This document shows, one piece after another, positions 43,368 to 50,636 of a stretch of DNA of 64,000 nt. Under the pieces are notes generated by a model. The model made no database searches, was not told where the DNA came from, and was given only the letters and a program-made list of their open reading frames with translations. The stretch lies in contig CAVYPM010000002.1 of assembly GCA_963770375.1 (NCBI GenBank), positions 65,014 through 129,013 on the forward strand, read 5' to 3'. Both the position numbers and the translations under genes were made by a program. The DNA is from DASVBE01 sp963770375. Its GTDB lineage: Bacteria; Actinomycetota; Actinomycetes; Streptosporangiales; Streptosporangiaceae. Numbering within the stretch: position 1 is the stretch's first letter; every line of letters begins with the position of its first letter.

Positions 43368-44852
43368 TTAGTTCGGTGCCTGGATCTGGTTGGCCTGCGA
43401 CCGGGCTGGGCCTGCCAGGTGCCGCAGCCTGGCCCAGTTCACCGGGGGCTTGGGCGCGGGGATGCCAGGACGGTCACGTGGCACCCAGACGCGGAGCGCT
43501 CCGGGGGAGACCGTGCAGGTCACCGGCGTCGACATCAATATCGATTCGCCGTCGACGCCGACCGGGATCTGCGGCTCGTCGGAGGTGATCTTGATCTGCT
43601 CCGTGGTCAGCACCTTCAGGCCGGTGGCATTCTTGCCCCGGAGCAGGCCAGCGGCCTGCCAGGCGCTGCTGACTTTGACACTGACCACCCCGAGGACGCC
43701 GCGATCCAGCCGCGAGCGGCGGCTCAGTCCGGCGATGTCGCCTGTTCCGTAAGGGTTGTTGGACACCAGCAGGGCCTGCGGCGCGTCGAGGAGCGTGCCG
43801 CCCGCCTGCGCGTGCAGGTGGGCTCCGCGGTGGCCCTGCAGCAGGTCGGGCAGCGTGTTGAGCGTCGTGTCCAGTTTGTCGCCGCGGTAGGCCGGAGTCT
43901 CGACGACTTCGGCGTACGCGCCGAAGGACGCGTTGTTGACGAATGTCTGGTTGTTGATGACCCCGAGGTCGATGCGCAATTCGACGGCGTCGGACAAGGC
44001 GGCCAGGCACGCCGACGGATCCTCGCGGTCCAGCCCGAGATCGAGCGCGAAATGGTTGCGGGTGCCGGCGCTGATCACCAGGAACGGAAGGCCGTGCTCG
44101 GCGGCGATGCCGGCCACCAGGGCCTGAGTGCCGTCGCCGCCGGCGACGCCGAGGAGGTCAGCGCCCTCGGTCACGGCCCTGCGGGCCACCTCGGCGACGT
44201 CGATGTGCGCTGGGCCTTCGAGCAGGAACACCTCGGCTCCGAGGGCCTCGGCCTTGCGCTTCAGGTCGAACTTCCCGACCTTCCCGTCACCGGACTTCGG
44301 GTTCATGATCAGGTATGGGCGCCGGGGCGGCGGCTGGGCCGGGCGTTCGGGCATCCGCCAGTCCTCCTGGTCCCCGGCCAGGGCCAGGCGTGCCGTGACG
44401 CCCGCCAGGAGCCAGACCGCGGCGGCCGCAATGGCCACCCACAGCAGGTTCCGGAAGGCGTAGACGATGATCACGGCGACCGGCGCGAGGACGAAGGCCG
44501 CGAGTGCCAGCCAGCGCAGAAGCCCCCGTCTGGAGAGGAACACGTACCCGGCGGCCAGGCTTACGACCGCGGCGACCAGGGCCACGGCGAACATGGCCAG
44601 GCTGGCCAGCCCCGCGAAGACCACCAGGATCACGATTGCCAGGCCGGCCAGCACGAAGCTGAGGCGCGCCAGCCAGCGTGACGCACCCGTGCTCCGCGGG
44701 CCCGGCCCCGTCGTCTCGGCTGACATCGTCAGGAGCCCATCGACTAGTTGGGCCGGCTGATTTATCCCCAGCAGCATGGCGGCGAATACGACCAGCCCGT
44801 AGCCTTCGCCGCGGTTCTCGCCCCTGGCCCGCTTCATTGTTGCCGAGGTCAT
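43368..44852 (-). CDS. Diacylglycerol-kinase-like lipid kinase fused to a DUF7144 N-terminal remnant
   Basis: 494 residues. The first 30 are a remnant of a DUF7144 protein. From MSAETTGPGPRST (residue 43) come three or four helices (LARLSFVLAGLAIVILVVFA, MFAVALVAAVVSLAAGYVFL, WLALAAFVLAPVAVIIVYAF), then the DAGK catalytic domain: RPYLIMNPKSGDGKVGKFDL, LLGVAGGDGTQALVAGIA, ISAGTRNHFALDLG and GVDGES. It should phosphorylate diacylglycerol or a similar lipid at the membrane. ATG 44852 has a strong GGAGG five bases upstream, while ATG 44726 has none, so translation of the fusion is favoured. First gene before ppk2. Confidence 0.82.
   Translation of the reverse strand: MTSATMKRARGENRGEGYGLVVFAAMLLGINQPAQLVDGLLTMSAETTGPGPRSTGASRWLARLSFVLAGLAIVILVVFAGLASLAMFAVALVAAVVSLAAGYVFLSRRGLLRWLALAAFVLAPVAVIIVYAFRNLLWVAIAAAAVWLLAGVTARLALAGDQEDWRMPERPAQPPPRRPYLIMNPKSGDGKVGKFDLKRKAEALGAEVFLLEGPAHIDVAEVARRAVTEGADLLGVAGGDGTQALVAGIAAEHGLPFLVISAGTRNHFALDLGLDREDPSACLAALSDAVELRIDLGVINNQTFVNNASFGAYAEVVETPAYRGDKLDTTLNTLPDLLQGHRGAHLHAQAGGTLLDAPQALLVSNNPYGTGDIAGLSRRSRLDRGVLGVVSVKVSSAWQAAGLLRGKNATGLKVLTTEQIKITSDEPQIPVGVDGESILMSTPVTCTVSPGALRVWVPRDRPGIPAPKPPVNWARLRHLAGPARSQANQIQAPN
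44763..44852 (-). other. N-terminal remnant of a DUF7144 gene, in frame with the lipid kinase
   Basis: MTSATMKRARGENRGEGYGL, then VVFAAMLLGI matches the opening of the intact DUF7144 protein at 23258 (MTSAARSS...GRGYGLVLFAGVLLL) in sequence and position. It ends inside the first helix, where lipid-kinase-type sequence takes over. This is what a deletion joining a DUF7144 promoter and start to the kinase gene would leave. Confidence 0.65.
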
Positions 44853-44928
44853 TTCCGCCTCCAGGTCACCCAGGTCACCGTCGCTGGAACGCTGGCTTCC
44901 CACCCTGCCGGGCCAGCGCGGATTGTCG

Positions 44929-44946
44929 TCACCCTCCCGCGGGTGA
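44929..44946 (-). promoter_or_regulatory. Perfect operator palindrome TCACCC-N6-GGGTGA
   Basis: TCACCCTCCCGCGGGTGA on the plus strand. Read toward the lipid-kinase start, the right arm continues as GGGTGACGAC, the same extension as at 48240 and 56278. 76 bases upstream of ATG 44852. Confidence 0.8.
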
Positions 44947-45029
44947 TTCGCTGGCCACAGTCGGCCCGGGCCTCCTAGCTGCGCGGATGATGGCATCGGC
45001 GCTCCCGGCCCGCGGCCGGCCCGGGCCGG

Positions 45030-45248
45030 TCACCTCCCGGGCGGCGCTGCCACCAGGCTCACGTCGATGACGTCGAGCCCCAGGCTGCTGATCCGCTCCA
45101 TCAGGCCGGACAGCGCGCCCCGGTCCGGCAGCTCAGCCCGGAGCGTGGTGGTGCCCGGGCCGATGGTGATCTCGCAGTCGTCGAACTCTGCGCGCAGCGT
45201 GGTGCCCGCCTGCCCCAGGAACGTGATTTCGTAGGTTTGTGTTTGCAC
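45030..45248 (-). CDS. Small-protein family member 6 (72 aa), divergent copy
   Basis: GTG start with GGGAGG about ten bases upstream. QTQTYEITFLGQAGTTLRAE, then TTTLRAELPDRGALSGLMER and ISSLGLDVIDV. It keeps the family skeleton (YEIT.LG, TT-L, AL.GL..R, LGLDV) but has lost the DQAAL motif to DRGAL. Divergent from LAL copy 3 across 308 bases. Confidence 0.72.
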   Translation of the reverse strand: MQTQTYEITFLGQAGTTLRAEFDDCEITIGPGTTTLRAELPDRGALSGLMERISSLGLDVIDVSLVAAPPGR

Positions 45249-45556
45249 CGGGTATCTGCCTCCCGGGCGTTCAGATCATCCGTGCCCTCTAGTCATCCGT
45301 GCCCTCTAGCATGTCGCGCGCTCGGCTCCCGGTGATCGCCCTTACGAGGGTGACCCTGGATCCCGCCGCCAGGTTCCGCGCGGTCGCAGGCCCGCCGCGG
45401 CGGCGGCATGCGGCCGCCGCCGCGCTTCGCCCGCCGAGGATGAGGCCCGCGCCCCGCCCCCGGTGCTGCAATGAGGACGCGCCTCATGATCGGCAGGCGC
45501 GTACCGAGGCTTGACGGCCGGGAGCGGCTCGAGGGCCACCGAGCAGGAACAGGGCA
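45249..45556. other. Divergent intergenic region of about 308 bases
   Basis: No convincing gene; short open frames here are Arg/Pro/Ala noise. It holds a 17-bp tandem duplication (45276-45309), a GCGCCTCATGATCGGCAGGCGC imperfect hairpin near 45480, and must contain the promoters of small-family member 6 and LAL copy 3. I see no TCACCC-GGGTGA palindrome in it. Confidence 0.7.
45276..45309. repeat. 17-bp perfect tandem duplication in the LAL copy 3 divergent gap
   Basis: TCATCCGTGCCCTCTAG twice back to back, 28 bases upstream of the small-family start. Confidence 0.93.
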
Positions 45557-48217
45557 ATGGGCGGCCTGAACGGTAACCGCGTCTCTTTGGCGGAGAGAGC
45601 CACGGCGGGATACAGCTTGTCGCGGGACGCGCGGTTCGCGCTGGCGAAGTTCCGCCCGCCGGCTCTGCCCTCCACGCTCATCACGAGGTCTGCCCTGCAT
45701 GACCGGCTGACAGCGGGAGCCGATCAGCGGGTGACGATCGTGGTGGGATCGGCCGGGGCAGGCAAGAGCGTGCTGCTTTCTGACTGGGCGGCGGCGCGTC
45801 CGCCCGGCCTGACGTCCTGGTTGTCCTGCGACAAGGCGGACGCTGACCCGGTGCGGTTCTGGGCCGGCTTCATCAAGGCGCCACGGGCGATCGAGCCGGG
45901 GTTCGGTGCCGATGCCGCTGAGCTGCTTTCGGTGGACAGGATGATGTCGGCCGACATCACCGCATCGGTCGCCAACGACGCCGCCAGGCTGCCCCCTGGC
46001 TCGGCGGTCGTTGTGGACGATTTCCACTATGCGGCCGCCGTCTCGGCTGTGGACATGACCGAGCTCATCGAGCGCTGGCCGGCCGATACCGTCCAGCTGG
46101 TGCTGGCCGGCCGTTTTGACCCTCCGCTGCGGCAGCACCGGCTGCGGCTGTCGGACCAGCTGCGCGAGATCCGTGACAGCGACCTGTATTTCTCCCTGAC
46201 CGAGAGCCGCAGCCTCCTGGCGAATTTCGGTGTCCAGATATCCGATGCTGACCTGACGCTGCTTCACCAGCAGAGCGAGGGCTGGCCGGCCGTCTTGCAG
46301 ATGGCCGCGCTGTCCCTGCGCGGAACGACCGACCGGGCCCGGCTGGACCGCGTACTGGAGGTCCGCGGCCAGGCGATCGCGGAATACTTCGTCTCCGAGG
46401 TCCTCGATCAGCAGCCGGCCGAGATGGCTGAGTTCATGCTGGACACGTCGATTCTCGGGGTTCTGACCGTGGATGCGTGCGCTGCCGTCACCGGCCGGCC
46501 GGACGCGGCGGCGCTGCTGCGTGCCGTTGAGACCGCGCACCTGTTCCTGGTGCCACTCGACGATGAACGGACCAGCTTCCGGTATCACCCGCTGGTCCGC
46601 CGGATACTGCGGGCCGAGTTGTGCGCCAGGGACCGGTCCCGCGAACCCGCGCTCCAGCTGCGGGCGGCGCAGTGGTCCGAGGCTTCCGGGGACATCCGGC
46701 GCGCCGCTCACCATTATCTGGCGGCGCAGCAGACCGACCAGGCGCTGGCGCTCCTGCAGGATCGGGTCGTGCCTGACTTCATGCGCGCCCCGGCGACGCA
46801 TGCGCCGATGGCGCTGACCACGGTTGACCCGTCGCTGCTGGTGGAAACCCCGGAACGCCTGCTGGGCCTGGCTGCCGAGCTGCTGTTGTCGGGCGACACG
46901 GCCCGTGGTGGCGAGTACCTTGACCGGCTGGAGAAGGCCGGCAACGTTCCGGCCGGCTCCAGGCTGGCCGCCCGGTTCGCGGCGTTTCAGGCGTTCCGCT
47001 ACGGGGTGACCGGCCAGCTGGAGAAGGCTGTCGGTACAGCCAACGACGCACGGGCCATCCAGCGGACGCAGCTCGCCGACGAATGGAACGCCGTCGCCCC
47101 GCTCATCCTCATCCGCGTGCAGAACTGCCTGCATGATTTCGCTGCGGCCGAACGTGAGGTGGAGATAGCCCTGGCCGCACCTGACGTCGGCGAACCGGTC
47201 AGGCTCGTGATGGTGCCGGGTTCGCGGGCGCTGGCCTGGCTTGAGGCCGGCCACCTGGCCCGGGCCGCCGATGCGGCCAGCGCCGCCGACGCCGATGCCC
47301 GGCGGCTGGGGTTCAGCCGGCATTTCTTCGCCGTCGACTATCTGCGCGCACTGTCCGGCCTCGCGCTGGAACGCCGCGACCTCGGGACCGCGGAGCAGCT
47401 CACCGAGCAAGTGCTCTCGATTGCCGAGCAGCGCCAGCCGCTCTTCGAATTCCTGGCGCTGCTGGACCGGGCGCGGATCTGGGCGGCCCGCGGCCAGGTC
47501 CGCGACGCGCTGGCGACTCTCGGAACGGCACGCGAGGCTGTGACCGGAGCCAGCGCGTCCCTGCTGGCCTGGGCCGACGAGCAGGAAGCACTGCTCCGCC
47601 TGGCACTGGGTGACCTGCGCTCCGCGGCCGAGCTGGCCAGCGGCCTGCCCGCGGTCCACCGCAGCCTGCTGCAGGCCAGGATCGCGCTGTCGGCCGGTGA
47701 TCACCCTTCCGTGCGGGAGAATCTGAAGGAAGCCGCGCTCGGCGACCTGACGCCACGCCAGGCCCTGGTGCGCCAGGTACTGCTGGCCGCTGCGGCTATC
47801 GAGCGGGGCGATCCGGCGGCCGCGAGCCTGTTCGGAAGCGTTCTGCACACAGCCCGCGACCAGGGCTTTCTCAACACCGTTATCACCACCGCACCGCAGG
47901 TCACCGGCTATGTGGTCGAGCATGCGGCCCAGTTGCGGCCAGACTCTTTCCTCGAGCGCCTGGTTGCCGGGGCGCTCGAGGTGCGCGCTGCCCTGCCCGG
48001 CACCGCCCCGTCCAGCCGGGTGGTTACCGAGCCCCTGACGGCTGCCGAGCAGCGCATCCTCACGCTCCTGCCGGCCAGCAGCTACCTGCAGATCGCGGAC
48101 ACGCTCTACATTTCGCGCAACACGGTGAAGACCCATCTGCGGTCGATCTACCAGAAGCTCGGCGTGGCATCACGCTCCGAAGCCCTCGAACGGGCCGTCG
48201 ACCTGCGCTTGCTCTGA
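45557..48217 (+). CDS. LAL-type (MalT-like) LuxR transcriptional activator, copy 3
   Basis: 886 residues. P-loop VVGSAGAGKSVLLSDW (Gly64-Ser71; Ser instead of the usual Thr), Walker B AVVVDDFHYA, helical repeats, and C-terminal HTH (LTAAEQRILTLLPASSYLQI, then ISRNTVKTHLRSIYQKLGVA). The HTH is more divergent than in copies 1 and 2. It is immediately upstream of the arcC operon (96 bases from stop to arcC start, with the operator between) and divergent from small-family member 6, making it the nearest candidate regulator of arginine fermentation here. Confidence 0.9.
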   Translation: MGGLNGNRVSLAERATAGYSLSRDARFALAKFRPPALPSTLITRSALHDRLTAGADQRVTIVVGSAGAGKSVLLSDWAAARPPGLTSWLSCDKADADPVRFWAGFIKAPRAIEPGFGADAAELLSVDRMMSADITASVANDAARLPPGSAVVVDDFHYAAAVSAVDMTELIERWPADTVQLVLAGRFDPPLRQHRLRLSDQLREIRDSDLYFSLTESRSLLANFGVQISDADLTLLHQQSEGWPAVLQMAALSLRGTTDRARLDRVLEVRGQAIAEYFVSEVLDQQPAEMAEFMLDTSILGVLTVDACAAVTGRPDAAALLRAVETAHLFLVPLDDERTSFRYHPLVRRILRAELCARDRSREPALQLRAAQWSEASGDIRRAAHHYLAAQQTDQALALLQDRVVPDFMRAPATHAPMALTTVDPSLLVETPERLLGLAAELLLSGDTARGGEYLDRLEKAGNVPAGSRLAARFAAFQAFRYGVTGQLEKAVGTANDARAIQRTQLADEWNAVAPLILIRVQNCLHDFAAAEREVEIALAAPDVGEPVRLVMVPGSRALAWLEAGHLARAADAASAADADARRLGFSRHFFAVDYLRALSGLALERRDLGTAEQLTEQVLSIAEQRQPLFEFLALLDRARIWAARGQVRDALATLGTAREAVTGASASLLAWADEQEALLRLALGDLRSAAELASGLPAVHRSLLQARIALSAGDHPSVRENLKEAALGDLTPRQALVRQVLLAAAAIERGDPAAASLFGSVLHTARDQGFLNTVITTAPQVTGYVVEHAAQLRPDSFLERLVAGALEVRAALPGTAPSSRVVTEPLTAAEQRILTLLPASSYLQIADTLYISRNTVKTHLRSIYQKLGVASRSEALERAVDLRLL

Positions 48218-48239
48218 CCCCGCGGCCCGCTGGCCGGAA

Positions 48240-48257
48240 TCACCCTCAGTTGGGTGA
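48240..48257 (+). promoter_or_regulatory. Perfect operator palindrome TCACCC-N6-GGGTGA upstream of arcC
   Basis: TCACCCTCAGTTGGGTGA, then CGAC. It ends 55 bases before the arcC ATG and starts 22 bases after the LAL copy 3 stop. Its left arm and first spacer bases (TCACCCTCAG) are identical to the site at 56278. Confidence 0.85.
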
Positions 48258-48312
48258 CGACCTCACCAGACCGCTCGAACAGTATCGAAACCGGCCCGGA
48301 GGAGGCTTGCTG

Positions 48313-49257
48313 ATGCGGATCGTGATCGCCCTGGGCGGGAATGCGCTGCTGCGACGCGGTGAACCGATGACCACAGAAGTGCAGCGGCAGAACGTCAGGG
48401 TCGCGGCCCAGGCGATTGCGCCGCTGGCCACCGGGCACAGCATCGTGGTCGTGCACGGCAATGGCCCGCAGGTGGGCCTGCTTGCGCTGCAGGCCGAATC
48501 GTACGACGGTGCCCCTCCGTACCCGCTGGACGTCATGGACGCGGGCACCCAGGGCATGATCGGTTACCTCATCCAGCAGGAACTGCGGAGCCTGCTGCCG
48601 CCGGACCGCCAGGTGGCGACCTTGCTCACCATGGTCGTGGTAGATCCAGGCGACCCGGCGTTCGCCCACCCGGCGAAGTTCGTCGGCCCGGTCTACGACA
48701 AGGGCGCGGCCGATGCGCTGGCCGCCAAGAAGGGCTGGGCGTTCCGGCCGGACGGCTCGGCGTGGCGCCGGGTGGTGCCCTCTCCGGAGCCGGTACAGAT
48801 CCTCGAGCTCGAGCCGATCAGCTGGCTGCTGGAACGGGGGGCCGTGGTCGTGTGCGCCGGAGGCGGGGGTATCCCCACCAGGCTTCCGTCGCCCGGTTCC
48901 AGCGCCCTGGTCGGCGTTGAGGCCGTCATCGACAAGGACCTGGCCAGTGAATTGCTGGCCGAGAACCTCCGTTCGGACCTCTTCCTCATGGTCACCGACG
49001 TCGACGGCGTGTACCTGGACTGGGGCCGCCCGGAGCAGCGGCGGCTGGGCGACGTGACACCGGGGGAACTGGCCGGCTACGAATTCGCGGCCGGATCGAT
49101 GGGCCCCAAGGTCGAGGCCGCGACCCGCTTCGTGGCCAGCACCGGCAGGCGTGCGGCGATCGGATCGCTCGCCGACATCGCCGGGATCGTCGCCGGGACC
49201 GCCGGCACGAACATCGTCGCGCAGAAAGCGACGGCCAGCGCTGATCCCGGCTCCTAG
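48313..49257 (+). CDS. arcC: Carbamate kinase
   Basis: 314 residues. MRIVIALGGNALLRRGEPMT, then VVVHGNGPQVGLLALQ are the carbamate-kinase signatures; SWLLERGAVVVCAGGGGIPT, VEAVIDKDLASELLAE, FLMVTDVDGVYLDWG and the C-terminal AAIGSLADIAGIVAGTAGTN complete the amino-acid-kinase fold. It makes ATP from carbamoyl phosphate and ADP, the energy-yielding step of the arginine deiminase pathway. GGAGG at 48301 sets ATG 48313. First gene of an operon with an APC transporter and two P-type ATPases; arcA and arcB lie in the next operon. Confidence 0.95.
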   Translation: MRIVIALGGNALLRRGEPMTTEVQRQNVRVAAQAIAPLATGHSIVVVHGNGPQVGLLALQAESYDGAPPYPLDVMDAGTQGMIGYLIQQELRSLLPPDRQVATLLTMVVVDPGDPAFAHPAKFVGPVYDKGAADALAAKKGWAFRPDGSAWRRVVPSPEPVQILELEPISWLLERGAVVVCAGGGGIPTRLPSPGSSALVGVEAVIDKDLASELLAENLRSDLFLMVTDVDGVYLDWGRPEQRRLGDVTPGELAGYEFAAGSMGPKVEAATRFVASTGRRAAIGSLADIAGIVAGTAGTNIVAQKATASADPGS

Positions 49258-49284
49258 ACCGGCAGGTAAGAAGGTGCATCGCGG

Positions 49285-50619
49285 ATGGGCAGGACCGAGG
49301 GAGCCGAACCGTCATCGGCCGGTACGGCGGACAGCAAGCACCTGAGCGTGCGCCAGGCTGCGTTCATCGGGGTCGGGGCGATGGTGGGCGCGGGGATCTT
49401 CGCGCTGCTCGGCGCGGCCGGGGAAGTGGCTGGCGCGGCGGTGTGGCTGTCGTTCCTCATCGCCGGCTTCGTCGCGGTGCTGCAGGGATACTCGTTCGCC
49501 AAGCTGGGCGCCCGGTACCCGTCGGCCGGCGGGCTGCTGGAGTACGTCGCGAAGGGGACCGGCAACGGCCACTTCACCGGGATCACCGCGTGGCTGACCT
49601 ACCTGGCCAACGCGATCGTGACGGCGATGGTGGCGGTGTCCTTCGGGAGCTACGCCGCCTCGACGTTCGCCGAGGGGAACGAAGCCTGGATCAAGGTCTT
49701 CGCGGCGCTGATCATCATCGTCATGACCGGGGTGAACGTCGTCGGTTCCAAGCTGGTGGCGAACGCGCAGACGGTGATCGTCTACGTCGTGCTCACGATC
49801 CTGTCCTTCTTCGCCGTGGTCACGATCGTGAATATGAACCCGTCACTGCTGGCGTTCTCGGGGTATCCGTCCTTCCGCGACATCATCTCGAGCGTTGCGC
49901 TGACCTTCTTCGCCTTCCTGGGCTTCGGCATCATCACGTTCACCGCCAAGGACCTGGCCAGGCCGTCCCGGCAGCTCCCCCGGGCGATGTTCCTGGCGCT
50001 GGGCATCGCCACCGTCATCTACGTGGCCATCTCACTCGGCGTGTTCGGCACGCTCTCGGTGGACAAGGTGATCTCCTCGGGAGGCACCGCGATCGCGGTG
50101 GCGGCCGAGCCCACGCTGGGCCGGGCGGGTTACTGGCTGATGACCGTCACCGCGCTGTTCGCCACCGCCGGAGCCACCAACGCCGGTCTTTACCCGGCCC
50201 AGGGTCTTTCCGAGCGGCTGGCGGAGACAGGACAGTTCCCGCCGCTGATGGCGCGCAAGCTCGGCGGGCGGGTGTCGAACGGGCTGCTGATCCAGGCGGT
50301 GGTGTGCCTGGTCCTGGCCCTGGTGTTCAACCTGGACGCGATCGCGTCGATCGGCAGCGCCGTCGCTCTGCTGATTTTTACCTTCATCACGGTTGCCCAC
50401 CTGCGGATTCGCTCCGAGACCGGGGCCAACCTCCCGATCCTGATCCTGGCCCTCGTGGCCGCGGGCGCGGTCCTGCTCACGTTCGTGTTCACCACCCTCA
50501 TCCACGAGCCCGCCTCGATCGTGACGCTGCTGGCCATCCTGGCGCTCAGCGTCGGCCTGGACTACGGGTGGAAACGGAACCACCCTCACCACCCGCTGGA
50601 AGTCCCGGTGGGGCGCTAG
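49285..50619 (+). CDS. APC-family amino acid permease
   Basis: 444 residues with 12 helices. The first helix has the broken-helix motif FIGVGAMVGAGIFALLGAAG of the APC superfamily, and helix 6 has FFAFLGFGIITFTAKDLARP. The tail ends HHPLEVPVGR. It sits 27 bases after arcC and 17 before a P-type ATPase, so arginine, ornithine or another amino acid of the deiminase pathway is the likely substrate by context; sequence alone does not settle it. Confidence 0.87.
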   Translation: MGRTEGAEPSSAGTADSKHLSVRQAAFIGVGAMVGAGIFALLGAAGEVAGAAVWLSFLIAGFVAVLQGYSFAKLGARYPSAGGLLEYVAKGTGNGHFTGITAWLTYLANAIVTAMVAVSFGSYAASTFAEGNEAWIKVFAALIIIVMTGVNVVGSKLVANAQTVIVYVVLTILSFFAVVTIVNMNPSLLAFSGYPSFRDIISSVALTFFAFLGFGIITFTAKDLARPSRQLPRAMFLALGIATVIYVAISLGVFGTLSVDKVISSGGTAIAVAAEPTLGRAGYWLMTVTALFATAGATNAGLYPAQGLSERLAETGQFPPLMARKLGGRVSNGLLIQAVVCLVLALVFNLDAIASIGSAVALLIFTFITVAHLRIRSETGANLPILILALVAAGAVLLTFVFTTLIHEPASIVTLLAILALSVGLDYGWKRNHPHHPLEVPVGR

Positions 50620-50636
50620 GTGCCTGAGGAGCTGAG

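Noticed and set aside
45293..48136. Long minus-strand open frame (947 codons) opposite LAL copy 3
   Set aside because: Shadow frame; the plus-strand protein has P-loop and LuxR HTH, and this one has only repetitive Gly/Arg/Gln sequence.
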